A DNA stretch of 64,000 nucleotides from an uncultured Bacteroidales bacterium (GTDB taxonomy: Bacteria > Bacteroidota > Bacteroidia > Bacteroidales > P3). Every line of letters begins with the position of its first letter. Position 1 is the first letter of the stretch. The stretch spans positions 1-64,000 of the forward strand of contig ONLQ01000002.1 of NCBI GenBank assembly GCA_900318665.1, given 5' to 3'. Shown here in pieces: positions 45,201-53,884 of this stretch. The translations under genes and the position numbers were made by a program. Under the pieces are notes generated by a model that had not been told where the DNA came from, did no database searches, and was given only the letters and a program-made list of their open reading frames with translations.

Positions 45201-48200
45201 CATAGAGAATGAAATCCTCAAGAAAATGATGAGCGGACACAATGAGGCAGAACATGAAGAGAAAAAGGCAGAGAAAGCAACGCTTACGAGTGTTCCGTTG
45301 TCATACGCTCAGACGGGTGTCTATCTGGACTGCTTGAACAACCCGACATCGACAATCTACAATATACCTTATCTGCTCACTTTCCCGAAAGGTACCGATG
45401 CCAATAAGTTGGCTGCTGCGGTAGAGCAGGTGGTGAAGAGCCACCCCGAACTGGGCGTGCATTTTACCACGGAAGGTGGCCTTATTGTGCAGACCACGGA
45501 TGGCAATGTCGATATTTCGTTCCGCGACGGCAAGGGTGGCGTTATCAGCGAAATGAGCGAGGAGAAACTGCATGATTACAAGAACGAGTTTGTCCGTCCG
45601 TTCAATCTGCAGAAACCGCCGCTTTATCGCTTCGAGATAGTCAAGACCGAGCAGGATGTCCACCTGTTGATGGATATACACCATCTTGTCTTTGACGGCG
45701 GTTCGGGCGATTTGTTTATCCGACAGATATGCTCTTGCATCGAAGGTGCTTCGGTCGAAAAAGAGCGTTATACATATTTTGATTTTGTCGCCGACCAGCA
45801 GGCCGCCGAAGAGACTGATACTTTCCGTTCGGCACAGCAGTTCTTTGCCGAGAGGCTGAAGAATTGCGAGGGCGCTAGCGAGATTCCTGCTGACCTGCCA
45901 AAGACCGACCAGCAAGGCTTTATAGGCGAGGCCGTCTCTCCCACGGATTACGACAAAGCCACGGCGTTCTGCCGTCAGCATGAGATAACGCCTGCGCACC
46001 TCTATCTTGCTGCCACGAGTTATGTGGTTTCGCGCTACACCAACAACCGCGACGTCTATCTCAGCACCATCAGCAATGGCCGTTCCAACCTTAAGATTTC
46101 CGACACTGTGGGTATGTTCGTCAACACCCTTGCCCTCGGTATGAGTATCGACGACGTGACGGTTGGCGAGTATTTGAAACAAGTCAGCGAGACCTTCGAC
46201 AAGACGCTGCAAAACGAGGATTATCCCTTTGCACGTATTGCTGCCGACTATGGCTTCCATCCCGCCATCTCTTACGCCTATCAGGTGGGTGTGTTGTCGC
46301 AGTACACTGTGGGCGGACAGCCCATCAAGCAGGAGTTGTTGGAACTGAATGTGCCGAAGTTCAAGATTAATATCAAGATTGAGCCTCGTGGCATTCTGGT
46401 GCAGTACGACGATGCCGTTTACACTGCCGCCACGGCTCAGGGCCTTGCCGAGAGCATTGCGGCAACAGTGGAGCATATCATAGCACAGCCCAATGGCAAA
46501 TTGCGTCAGTTGTCTATCGTCAGCGCCAATCAGGAAGAGCAGTTGAGCCGCATACGTCAGTCCGGAACAGGCGATGCGCCTTTCAAACTGTTCTATGATA
46601 GCATAGTCCATCACGCACAGACTCAGCCTGAGCGTATGGCCCTCATTGCTTGCGATGCACAGTTCACTTATCGTGAGTTTGACCAGGCCACCAACCGCAT
46701 TGCTAATGCTCTTCGTGAACGTGGTATTCGCGAGGGCGACCGTGTGGCTCTCCTGTTGCCACGCACCAGTAGGCTTATCCTCTCCATGTTTGGCGTTCAG
46801 AAAGCAGGTGCCGCCTATATACCGTGCGACCCCGAATATCCCGCCGACCGTGTGAAACTGATTTTGGAAGATAGCGGTGCCAAGATGATTATCACGCCCG
46901 AATTGGCCGAGGAACTGCTGCAGAACAACAACACGACACAGCCCAAAACAACGACAACTCCCGACGACCTTTCTTATCTTATCTATACCAGCGGTTCGAC
47001 GGGACGCCCCAAGGGTGTGATGCTACGCCACGAGGGCATGTGCAACTACTCGACGGCACTGCCCGCAAATGTGGAGGCATACGCAGTGGCCAATGCTGCC
47101 GAGAGCGTTTTGGGCGTTACCACCATTTCTTTCGATGCTTCGCTCCACGAGATAGCCATTTCGCTGTTCAACGGTCTTACATTGGTATTTGCCAACGAGG
47201 AGCAGACCAAGAATCCGCTCGACATGGCGGCTCTCATCCGCAAACATCATATTGGCTATATGTCGGCAACGCCTTCGCAGTGGCAGACCTGGATTTATAG
47301 CGAGGAATTTGTGGAGGCTATACGCACTGTGCCCATCATTCGCTTTGGCGGCGAGAAACTGCCCGAGAGCCTATTGCATCAGATGCAGAAACTCACGCCG
47401 TCGCGCATACTGAACACCTATGGCCCCACGGAGACCACCGTGTCGTCTAACATACAGGAACTGACTCATGCAGAGCGTGTGACGGTTGGCCGTCCGCAAC
47501 TCAATGTCAAGGAGTTTGTTGTTGATAGCGACGGCAACGAGTTGCCCGTTGGCGTTGTTGGCGAGTTGTATATCGGTGGTCGTGGTGTTGGCCGTGGCTA
47601 TAACAATCTGGACGACATAACCCGTGAGCGCTTTGTGGACTATCACGGCATACGCATCTATAAGTCGGGCGACTATGCCAAGTGGGCGCCAGATGGCGAT
47701 GTGTTCATACTTGGACGTAAAGACCACCAAATCAAGTTGCGCGGATTGCGTATAGAACTTGGCGAGGTGGAGAATGTCATTGCCCGTGTGGAGGGTGTAA
47801 AAAACGTGGTCATCATGATTCGTCAGATTGGTGGCAAAGAGCATCTGTGTGCCTACTTTACCGCCGACCACGCCATCGACATTGCGCAGATGAAGGCAGA
47901 GATAAGCAAGAGCCTCACGCAATACATGGTGCCTACGGCATATCTGCAACTCGACAAGATGCCTATGACGCCTAACGGCAAGACCGACGTCAAGGCACTG
48001 CCAGAGCCGCAGGTGGCCGTCAGTGGCGAATATGAGGCACCTAAAAACGACACCGAGCGTGCTTTCTGCAAGATTTTTGCCGAAATTTTGCAGATGGATA
48101 AGGTTGGTGCTACCGACAATTTCTTCGAACTTGGCGGCACCTCGCTCGTCGTAATGCGTGTTATCATCGAGGCCGACAAGGCTGGGCTGCATGTGGCCTA

Positions 48201-49476
48201 TGGCGATGTGTTTGCCAATCCCACGCCTCGCCAGTTGTCGAAACTCTTGACAGGTGGCAGCGAAGATGATACGGACAATGAGGTCTCGAATTTCGACTAT
48301 ACCGCCATCGACACGCTGTTGCAGCGCAACACGCTCAACAATTTCCGCAAGGGCGAGCGTCGGCAGTTGGGCAATGTGCTTTTGACGGGTGCCACAGGCT
48401 ATCTCGGCATACACATTCTTCACGACCTCATCGATTCCGATGCCGAAAATATCTATTGCCTTGTGCGAGGAAAGAGTGTCGAGAAGGCCGAGAACCGTCT
48501 GCGTACATTGTTGTTCTATTATTTCGCCAACGCTTTCCGCGATTTGTTTGGCAAACGCATCTATGTGATTACGGGCAACGTGACCGACGACCTCGGTCAG
48601 ATGATTAGCCAGTATTCCGACAAGCCGTTGAATATTAATACTGTTATCAACTGCGCTGCGGTGGTGAAGCACTTCAGCGAAGGCACGGAGATAGAGGATG
48701 TCAATATCGGCGGTGCCAAACGCTGTGTGGACTACTGCATGCAGACTGGCGCACGCCTCATACATGTCTCAACGGCAAGTACGCGCGGCCTGTGGACTGG
48801 CGAGCCGCAGAGCGAAATCTTCACCGAGCAACGTCTCTACATTGGTCAGTATCTGGGCAATAAGTATATCCACTCGAAGTTCCTTGCCGAGAGGTTAATC
48901 CTCAATGCTGTTGCGCTGCACGGACTTGATGCCAAGATAATGCGCGTTGGCAATCTTGCCGCACGCTCGACCGATGGCGAGTTCCAAGCCAACTTCTCCA
49001 CCAATTCCTTCATGGGACGTATAAGGGTCTATAACATGCTGGGTTGCTGCCCCTATGGCTTGCGCAACAAGCGTGTGGAGTTCTCGCCCATCAACGAGGT
49101 GGCCCATGCCATAATTCTCTTATCTACAACCCCGAAGGAGTGCACGGTGTTCCATCCATACAATATCCACAACCAGTTCCTCGGCGATGTGCTTACAGGC
49201 CTCACTACTGTTGGCGATGGCATCCGCTTTGTGGAGCAGGAGGAGTTTGCTGAGGCAATGGAACACGCAAAAGAAGACCCGCAGAAAGCCAAGCAGATGT
49301 CGGCGCTATTGGCCTATCAGGACATGGCGCACGGAATGCAGACCACCGACGTCTCGCGCGACAACGACTATACCACGCAGGTGCTATACCGACTGGATTT
49401 CGCTTGGTCGCCAACCTCGTGGGATTATGTGGAACGTATGCTTACCGCCATTGGTGGCTTCGGATTCTTTGAATAA
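42223..49476 (+). CDS. Two-module NRPS with terminal thioester reductase (C-A-PCP-C-A-PCP-R)
   Basis: The protein has 2417 residues. C1 (about 5-430) has an intact HHIISDG at 127-133. A1 (about 440-920) has YTSGTTGVPKG at 579-589. PCP1 (about 930-1010) has its attachment Ser at 962 in an unusual AGLTSISS context instead of GGxS. C2 (about 1040-1460) has HHLVFDG at 1153-1159. A2 (about 1470-1930) has YTSGSTGRPKG from 1588. PCP2 (about 1945-2015) has Ser 1974 in FFELGGTSL. The reductase (about 2035-2417) has GATGYLG at 2056-2062 and YIHSK (Tyr 2215, Lys 2219). No epimerase or thioesterase is present. A starter C domain plus a reductase predicts an N-acyl dipeptide released as an aldehyde, or alcohol, by NAD(P)H. 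Gut bacterial NRPSs of this layout make protease-inhibiting peptide aldehydes. By motif alignment to GrsA, the A1 pocket reads D-A-M-F-M-G-G-C-F (Val/Ile/Leu-like) and A2 D-A-H-S-R-G-T-V-S (unassigned). Confidence 0.93.
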   Translation: MKTSAPLSKVQFGLYVECMAHQGEACYNIPYLYTFDGSLDENRLKAAVEAAVAAHPTLFTRIELNSNDDPVQTIDDEESFSLTVEKTNDIEAEKAAFIQPFDLHKDRLFRIRLLRDSEHYYLLQDIHHIISDGTSRQVLLADIEKAYDGGVLEKEEMTLADVATAEAEQRKSPAFEADKQWYAQNFDCSDTYSPLLTDLEDDEPKEGMLSRTMSIDPARVDAFCKENAIFKSTFFTAAYGFLLAKYNNEQEALFSTIHNGRADKRLAHSVAMLVRSLPVYAKFDNDTTVVDFLKDGQAQMSGCREHEAYAFSEAVTDLGLQVASNFAWHGALFAKEEFCKKPLRQQRLNNNTRECPIYVKAYSKAGRLVVEAEYGANEYSEAMVQYFLESYESVVDGFLTKEYLREIALSTEEQVALLDGFNQRFVDFDNTQTIVSVFRRQVSLYPDKPAVVFKNKTYTYAEMDDLSDRIAAYVASKSLGREDVVSILIPRCEWMAIAAMGVMKAGCAYQPLDPTYPAERLNFMMKDAGVRFLIADAELLSIVDEYKGEVLLTKDIQQLPKATELPEGPKTDNLFILLYTSGTTGVPKGVMLEQRNLVAFCAMQCKVSNTDADTRWGAYASFGFDACTMELWATLYGGGTVYIIPEELRLDLIALNEYFEQNGITHTFMTTQVARQFVNDIDNHTIKYFMTGGEKLAGVNIPHYLLVNGYGPSETICFITYYPVTKKEKNIPIGKVVENTRIYVVDPQGYRLPVGAAGELWIAGPQVSRGYLNRPEKTAEAYIANPFTTDEGYTRIYRSGDIVRYLPDGNLQFVGRRDGQVKIRGFRIELKEVETVIREFPGIKDATVQAFDEEGGSGKYVAAYIVSDQQIDIEALNNFILEQKPPYMVPAVTMQIDAIPLNQNQKVNKRALPKPERKPVEAEAANVPMNVLETELHELIAEVVGNKDFGVTTNLAYAGLTSISSIKLAVQVSKRYDVSLDSKMLVKTGTLQSIENEILKKMMSGHNEAEHEEKKAEKATLTSVPLSYAQTGVYLDCLNNPTSTIYNIPYLLTFPKGTDANKLAAAVEQVVKSHPELGVHFTTEGGLIVQTTDGNVDISFRDGKGGVISEMSEEKLHDYKNEFVRPFNLQKPPLYRFEIVKTEQDVHLLMDIHHLVFDGGSGDLFIRQICSCIEGASVEKERYTYFDFVADQQAAEETDTFRSAQQFFAERLKNCEGASEIPADLPKTDQQGFIGEAVSPTDYDKATAFCRQHEITPAHLYLAATSYVVSRYTNNRDVYLSTISNGRSNLKISDTVGMFVNTLALGMSIDDVTVGEYLKQVSETFDKTLQNEDYPFARIAADYGFHPAISYAYQVGVLSQYTVGGQPIKQELLELNVPKFKINIKIEPRGILVQYDDAVYTAATAQGLAESIAATVEHIIAQPNGKLRQLSIVSANQEEQLSRIRQSGTGDAPFKLFYDSIVHHAQTQPERMALIACDAQFTYREFDQATNRIANALRERGIREGDRVALLLPRTSRLILSMFGVQKAGAAYIPCDPEYPADRVKLILEDSGAKMIITPELAEELLQNNNTTQPKTTTTPDDLSYLIYTSGSTGRPKGVMLRHEGMCNYSTALPANVEAYAVANAAESVLGVTTISFDASLHEIAISLFNGLTLVFANEEQTKNPLDMAALIRKHHIGYMSATPSQWQTWIYSEEFVEAIRTVPIIRFGGEKLPESLLHQMQKLTPSRILNTYGPTETTVSSNIQELTHAERVTVGRPQLNVKEFVVDSDGNELPVGVVGELYIGGRGVGRGYNNLDDITRERFVDYHGIRIYKSGDYAKWAPDGDVFILGRKDHQIKLRGLRIELGEVENVIARVEGVKNVVIMIRQIGGKEHLCAYFTADHAIDIAQMKAEISKSLTQYMVPTAYLQLDKMPMTPNGKTDVKALPEPQVAVSGEYEAPKNDTERAFCKIFAEILQMDKVGATDNFFELGGTSLVVMRVIIEADKAGLHVAYGDVFANPTPRQLSKLLTGGSEDDTDNEVSNFDYTAIDTLLQRNTLNNFRKGERRQLGNVLLTGATGYLGIHILHDLIDSDAENIYCLVRGKSVEKAENRLRTLLFYYFANAFRDLFGKRIYVITGNVTDDLGQMISQYSDKPLNINTVINCAAVVKHFSEGTEIEDVNIGGAKRCVDYCMQTGARLIHVSTASTRGLWTGEPQSEIFTEQRLYIGQYLGNKYIHSKFLAERLILNAVALHGLDAKIMRVGNLAARSTDGEFQANFSTNSFMGRIRVYNMLGCCPYGLRNKRVEFSPINEVAHAIILLSTTPKECTVFHPYNIHNQFLGDVLTGLTTVGDGIRFVEQEEFAEAMEHAKEDPQKAKQMSALLAYQDMAHGMQTTDVSRDNDYTTQVLYRLDFAWSPTSWDYVERMLTAIGGFGFFE

Positions 49477-49495
49477 AAGTCTATTGGTTATTTTT

Positions 49496-49529
49496 AGGAT
49501 GTCTTAGGTCTCTCTAAGATATCCTTTTT
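49496..49529 (+). terminator. Terminator between the NRPS and the MATE gene
   Basis: A 12-bp stem (49496-49507 with 49514-49525, one G-U pair) has a 6-nt loop followed by TTTTC. It lies 20 bp after the NRPS stop and 14 bp before the MATE start, leaving no room for a promoter between, so exporter expression must depend on readthrough or on a start inside the NRPS gene. Confidence 0.75.
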
Positions 49530-49542
49530 CTCATTCCACCCA

Positions 49543-50889
49543 ATGAATCAATCTCTCAACAAGCAGTTTCATAATTATCTGTGGGCCTATATCCTCGTGG
49601 CCCTTTCGGCATGCCTTGGCAACGTTGTTGATGGCATAATTGTCGGCAACTTTATCAGTGGCGATGCGGTTAGTGCCATCAATCTTTCCAAGCCTATCAA
49701 CCAGTTTATCTATACCATTCACCTGCTTATCAATGCTGGAGCGGGTATGCTGGTGGCCTACGCTCTTGGTAAAAACGACATCCAGGACGCACGTCGTCTT
49801 TTCAGCCGTGCTTTAACGTTGAGCGTTTCTTTGGGTGTGGTTTTAGCGGTTGTGGCGGGGGTAATATTCCCCAGTCAGACGGCGCATCTGCTATGCCAGA
49901 ATGAGCATCTTCTTCCGTTGGCGTCCGACTATATGCGGATTCTCCTTTTAGGCAATCCTGCATTTATCCTTATGTGGGGATTGTCCTCGATGGTAGGCGT
50001 TGATGGCAGTCCGAAACTGGTGTCGGTAGCGGTAATCGTCGATAATATTGCCAATCTGCTGCTCGACATTGTTTTCATACAATGCTTTGGATGGGGCATT
50101 GCGGGTTCTTCGTCAGCCACCATCGTGGGGCATATCATTGGTATTGCCATTTTGCTGACGCATTGGTGGAATCCTTTCAAGGGCCGTTCGGAATCGCCAC
50201 TCAGGTTAGTTTTTTCTCACGAAGGTTTGTTTGCCTCGTGGCGCCGCATATTGTCGCAGGGTGCTCCGCTGGCCATTGCCTCTATCTGTCTTACGGCGCT
50301 CCTGTATTCGGCCAACTACATTGTGCTTGACAACTTCGGCCGTGCCGGAATATTTGCATTCTCGGTATGTATGAATCTCTTGCAAATATACAACCTGTTC
50401 TTGTCGGGCACTTGTCAGACCCTTCAGTCGCTGGGTGCAATACAGGTCGGCAAGGGTGATGCCGAAGGCATTAAGACAACGGTGCGCAAGGCGTTCAGAT
50501 TTATCACCATAGCAATGGCAACGACGTGCATCATCGTGTGGCTGTTCCCTTCGGCCATAGTCCGTCTGTTCGGCGCCAAAGAGGAGGCTTTCATCAGCGA
50601 GGGAATACATGCGCTCTACATCTTTGCCCTCAGTTTCGTACCGTTCTGCTATATCTATGTGCTGATGATAGTTTACAAGCTCTATCGCTATCACCGCATG
50701 GCTCTCTTTATCTCGTTGGCTCTATCGTTGACGGTAATACCTGTGCTGTGGGTCATGGCCAAGTGTTTCCCGTCTTATTTCTGGTACAGTTACCTCATTG
50801 CCTATCTGATAGAAGGCACGGCGATATTTATACTCCATAAAGCCAACAAGGTAAAATTTGTTCTAACACCCCCGTTAACGCAGGAGTGA
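49543..50889 (+). CDS. MATE family efflux transporter
   Basis: This 448-residue inner-membrane protein with 12 predicted helices in two halves is a Na+ or H+ antiporter for small organic molecules. The N half starts FHNYLWAYILVALSACLGNVVDGIIVGNFI, given here only as its opening FHNYLWAYILVALSA and VDGIIVGNF. The second half holds GAPLAIASICLTALLY and NYIVLDNFG. Position between an NRPS and its phosphopantetheinyl transferase points to export of the NRPS product or self-protection. The substrate is not determined by sequence. The next gene starts 6 bp after the stop. Confidence 0.92.
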   Translation: MNQSLNKQFHNYLWAYILVALSACLGNVVDGIIVGNFISGDAVSAINLSKPINQFIYTIHLLINAGAGMLVAYALGKNDIQDARRLFSRALTLSVSLGVVLAVVAGVIFPSQTAHLLCQNEHLLPLASDYMRILLLGNPAFILMWGLSSMVGVDGSPKLVSVAVIVDNIANLLLDIVFIQCFGWGIAGSSSATIVGHIIGIAILLTHWWNPFKGRSESPLRLVFSHEGLFASWRRILSQGAPLAIASICLTALLYSANYIVLDNFGRAGIFAFSVCMNLLQIYNLFLSGTCQTLQSLGAIQVGKGDAEGIKTTVRKAFRFITIAMATTCIIVWLFPSAIVRLFGAKEEAFISEGIHALYIFALSFVPFCYIYVLMIVYKLYRYHRMALFISLALSLTVIPVLWVMAKCFPSYFWYSYLIAYLIEGTAIFILHKANKVKFVLTPPLTQE

Positions 50890-50895
50890 TGCGGC

Positions 50896-51474
50896 ATGGT
50901 TTACATTGATTGCGAGATTGATAGAATGGACCTGAGCGCTGCTATGGCAAGCGTCAGTCCACAGCGCCGTAGCCATGCGTTGCGTTATCGCCAAGAGCAT
51001 GACCAGCGGCGCTCGCTGGCAGCGTACAGATTGCTGCAGCACGCGCTGAATGAGGAATATGGCATAACGGAACCACCGCTGTTTGACTTCGGCGCAAATG
51101 GTAAACCTTTCATTGTCGGTCATCCGGAAATCCACTTTAACCTAAGTCATTGCAACGAGGCAGCCGCCTGCGTTGTCAGCCATGTCCCGGTGGGCATTGA
51201 TGTAGAGAGTTTGAACCATTACGACGAGGAAATAGCCGAAAAGGTCATGAACAGCGACGAGCAAAGGCAGATAGCCTCTTCTTTTGACCCCAGTTTAGCG
51301 TTCATTCGCTTGTGGACCATGAAAGAGAGTCTTTTGAAGATGGTGGGCGACGGATTGGTGGAAGACCTGCGTGGCGTCTTGAACGAATATCATGGTCTGC
51401 ACAAAGGTGATTACACCTTTCAGACAACAATCTATAACGGATTTGTCTGCACGGTCTGCGCCTTGAATAAATAG
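50896..51474 (+). CDS. 4'-phosphopantetheinyl transferase, Sfp-like
   Basis: This enzyme converts apo carrier proteins to holo form using coenzyme A. It has 192 residues, slightly short for the Sfp group (about 225). Magnesium-binding GIDVES places Asp 102 and Glu 104, and the second motif WTMKESLLK holds Trp 140, Lys 143 and Glu 144. The middle FNLSHC motif is also typical. Its place at the end of the NRPS locus indicates that it activates PCP1 and PCP2 of that enzyme. Confidence 0.93.
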   Translation: MVYIDCEIDRMDLSAAMASVSPQRRSHALRYRQEHDQRRSLAAYRLLQHALNEEYGITEPPLFDFGANGKPFIVGHPEIHFNLSHCNEAAACVVSHVPVGIDVESLNHYDEEIAEKVMNSDEQRQIASSFDPSLAFIRLWTMKESLLKMVGDGLVEDLRGVLNEYHGLHKGDYTFQTTIYNGFVCTVCALNK

Positions 51475-51546
51475 GCGTCTCGCCTGTTGAGATTATTGAA
51501 AATGCGCGTTTGCAAAATCATTTATTTTTATTTTGTGATTTTTGAG

Positions 51547-51554
51547 TATCTTTG
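51547..51554 (+). promoter_or_regulatory. -7 promoter box for the secreted hypothetical gene
   Basis: TATCTTTG fits TAnnTTTG and lies 23 bp before the ATG at 51578. It shows that the following gene is independent of the NRPS locus. Confidence 0.6.
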
Positions 51555-51577
51555 CAACGGAATATTGTGTACGCATT

Positions 51578-52219
51578 ATGACAAAGAAAATAAACGCTTT
51601 TATTGCCGCCGTGCTGTTTATGGCAGGGCAAATGGTTGTTGCTCAGGAATATATAGTACCTGTTGAGCAGTGGGATTGCGAGGAGGTGAATGGTAGCAAC
51701 TATCATGGTTACTCTTTCAACGAGAGTTGGGAAGTCGATTTCAAGGTCGAAAATCAAGACGGACGTTATTCCCTTACGCCCGAAGATATTGTGTTGGCTG
51801 AGGCTCTTATTCAGAAACGTCTGGCCTATCTCAACCGCGAACATGAGAACCAGGGCGGTATGTGCCCCGTGGTTGACGAGCATATCCGCAAGTATCGCCG
51901 TCAGTATGTGGGTTTCACCGATGCCGACGGTTTTCGTATCGCTTGGGTCAATTTCTTGTGGGACGATAATATCACCGACGACCAACTGGCACAGGACATC
52001 ATCCTCACCAGTGGCGGCTGCGGTCACTACTGGCATCTGAAAGTCAATCTCGACACCGAGAAACTCTATGGTCTTGAGGTGAACGAAGAAGGCGAAGTGA
52101 AATATCTGCCTCGTGCCAAGAAACGCGCTCCGCGTATCAGCCGTCCCAAGCGTATGGGCGACGATGGCCGTATCCGCAAGACGGGTATAATCCACACCGA
52201 GGAAGAAAAGCAATTCTAA
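51578..52219 (+). CDS. Secreted hypothetical protein
   Basis: This 213-residue protein starts at 51578, giving a signal peptide (INAFIAAVLFMAGQMVVAQ). The earlier in-frame TTG at 51542 overlaps the promoter and is not used. The mature chain is acidic with no repeats. Recognisable segments are LTPEDIVLAEALIQKRLAYLN, ILTSGGCGHYWHLKVNLD and a basic C-terminal tail (PRAKKRAPRISRPKR). I do not recognise the family. The paired Gly-Cys-Gly-His and the Trp-rich stretch suggest a compact periplasmic or exported domain. It is followed at 10 bp by gtrA. Confidence 0.7.
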   Translation: MTKKINAFIAAVLFMAGQMVVAQEYIVPVEQWDCEEVNGSNYHGYSFNESWEVDFKVENQDGRYSLTPEDIVLAEALIQKRLAYLNREHENQGGMCPVVDEHIRKYRRQYVGFTDADGFRIAWVNFLWDDNITDDQLAQDIILTSGGCGHYWHLKVNLDTEKLYGLEVNEEGEVKYLPRAKKRAPRISRPKRMGDDGRIRKTGIIHTEEEKQF

Positions 52220-52229
52220 AATCCTCGTA

Positions 52230-52667
52230 ATGGGTGCTGTAGGCAATTTGGTACAGAAACTTTTGCAGAACGAACTCATAGCCAAATTCATAAAGTTTGG
52301 CATGGTGGGTGCGTCGGGCATGGTGGTGGATTATGGCATCCTTGCCCTATGCAAAGAGATTATCGGACTGCCAGCCCTTTGGTCTAATGCCATAAGTTTC
52401 ACCGTTGCTGCCACGTCAAATTATTTCCTTAACCGTATCTGGACTTTCCGTAGCAAAGAGGAGCAGGTTGGCGTGGAATACACCAAGTTCTTTATCGTTT
52501 CGTTGATAGGCCTTGGCATCAGCACTCTCACACTTTGGGTTCTCGGTCTCTTGTTGCCAGAGTGGAACGACGATTGGCGGTTCTATCTGCTTAAGTTCGT
52601 GGCTATTGTTATCACAACCGTCTGGAATTTCTTTGGCAACATGATGTTCACCTTTCGCCAAAGATAG
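52230..52667 (+). CDS. GtrA family membrane protein
   Basis: This 145-residue protein has four hydrophobic helices (KFGMVGASGMVVDYGILAL, LWSNAISFTVAATSNYFLN, FFIVSLIGLGISTLTLWVLG, FVAIVITTVWNFFGNMMF). The NYFLNRIWTF and WNFFGNMMFTF motifs are typical of GtrA/DPMS domains, which help to flip or hold undecaprenyl-linked sugars. A GT2 gene two positions downstream is a possible partner. The M14 peptidase starts within 10 bp. Confidence 0.9.
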   Translation: MGAVGNLVQKLLQNELIAKFIKFGMVGASGMVVDYGILALCKEIIGLPALWSNAISFTVAATSNYFLNRIWTFRSKEEQVGVEYTKFFIVSLIGLGISTLTLWVLGLLLPEWNDDWRFYLLKFVAIVITTVWNFFGNMMFTFRQR

Positions 52668-52676
52668 TGTGTGGCG

Positions 52677-53861
52677 ATGAGGCAACTGTTCATAGTTTTA
52701 TTTCTTCTTGTTTCGTGGCAGATTGTCGCACAGCATCGTGTGCGTCCCGATGCGTTGCCGCCCGACGTGCGCAAACCAGCCAAGGGCATCATTATGGCAT
52801 CTTCGCTCGAGGAAATGGACTCGTGGCAAGCCTATCCTACCTATGATGTCTATCTGCAGATGATGCGGCGTTTTGTGGAACGTTATCCCGACCTGTGCCA
52901 TATCGACACCATCGGACGTTCGGTGCAAGGCCGTCTGCTGCTGGCACTTGTGATAGATGGCGGCAGTGCCGAAGGCAAACGGGAGATGTTCTATTCTGCC
53001 TCAATACATGGCGACGAATTGGTGCCGTACTATCTGATGCTACGTCTTTGCGACACGTTGCTGCGGTCCTACGGGAGTGATGCTGATATAACCTATTTGC
53101 TTGACCATATTAGCGTCTGCGTCAATCCATTGAATAATCCTGACGGCACCTATTTCGGAGGCGATTCTACTGTCGCTGCTGCGGTACGCTATAACGCCAA
53201 CGGCGTGGACCTCAACCGCAACTACCCCGACCCTTTTGGAGCCATAGCCCTCGACCCTTTGCAGCCGGAAAACAAGCAGCAGATAGACTATATTGGCAAT
53301 CACCATTTTGTACTGTCGGCAACACTGCATGGCGGTGCTGAAGTGTTGAATTATCCGTGGGACAGTTTCACCTCCGCCACACGAGCAAATGAGCACGACC
53401 AATGGTGGCAGCAAGTGTGTTCTCGATTTATAGAACGTGGCCGCCAGTTCGATGCAGAATTCTTTACCGATGTCTGCGACGAAGGATATATCGTTGGCGG
53501 TGACTGGTATGTTATCCGCAACGGACGGCAGGATTATTTGAACTTTTATCACGGAATCAGAGAGTTGACAATGGAAGTGTCGGTGGCAAAAATGCCACCA
53601 TCTTCGCAACTTGACGATAGTTGGAACGCCCTTGCCCCATCGTTGATAGGTTACATAGGCGAGGCATTGAACATAGATGTGCTTTCGGTGGAGAAAATCA
53701 CGCCTATCAGCATACAATCAATGGTTTATCCAAATCCGACGCGAGGGGTGGCATATATAAAAACGTCCATGGGCATTCATGCCTTTGACCTTTCAAATCG
53801 CGCGCCAGGCATTTATCCTCTGCGTGTGGATGGGCGTGTGTATAAGATAGTTAAGTTATAG
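52677..53861 (+). CDS. Secreted M14-type zinc carboxypeptidase with short T9SS tail
   Basis: This 394-residue protein starts at ATG 52677; a GTG at 52671 would add two residues. A signal peptide (LFIVLFLLVSWQIVAQ) precedes an M14 domain. The zinc His and Glu are in ASIHGDELVPY, the substrate region is NANGVDLNRNYPDPF, and the later His is in SATLHGGAEVLNYPWD. A Glu in ELTMEVSVAK fits the catalytic base. The C-terminal 60 residues (VYPNPTRGVAYIKTSMG to GRVYKIVKL) are a T9SS type A-like signal. Surface or secreted peptide trimming is predicted. Confidence 0.9.
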   Translation: MRQLFIVLFLLVSWQIVAQHRVRPDALPPDVRKPAKGIIMASSLEEMDSWQAYPTYDVYLQMMRRFVERYPDLCHIDTIGRSVQGRLLLALVIDGGSAEGKREMFYSASIHGDELVPYYLMLRLCDTLLRSYGSDADITYLLDHISVCVNPLNNPDGTYFGGDSTVAAAVRYNANGVDLNRNYPDPFGAIALDPLQPENKQQIDYIGNHHFVLSATLHGGAEVLNYPWDSFTSATRANEHDQWWQQVCSRFIERGRQFDAEFFTDVCDEGYIVGGDWYVIRNGRQDYLNFYHGIRELTMEVSVAKMPPSSQLDDSWNALAPSLIGYIGEALNIDVLSVEKITPISIQSMVYPNPTRGVAYIKTSMGIHAFDLSNRAPGIYPLRVDGRVYKIVKL

Positions 53862-53884
53862 TTGTTTGTCTAACGGTCGAGGTA

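Noticed and set aside
45301..48765. Long minus-strand frames opposite the NRPS (45301-46614 and 47371-48765)
   Set aside because: They are opposite intact C, A, PCP and R motifs, and their products have odd composition and no start context.
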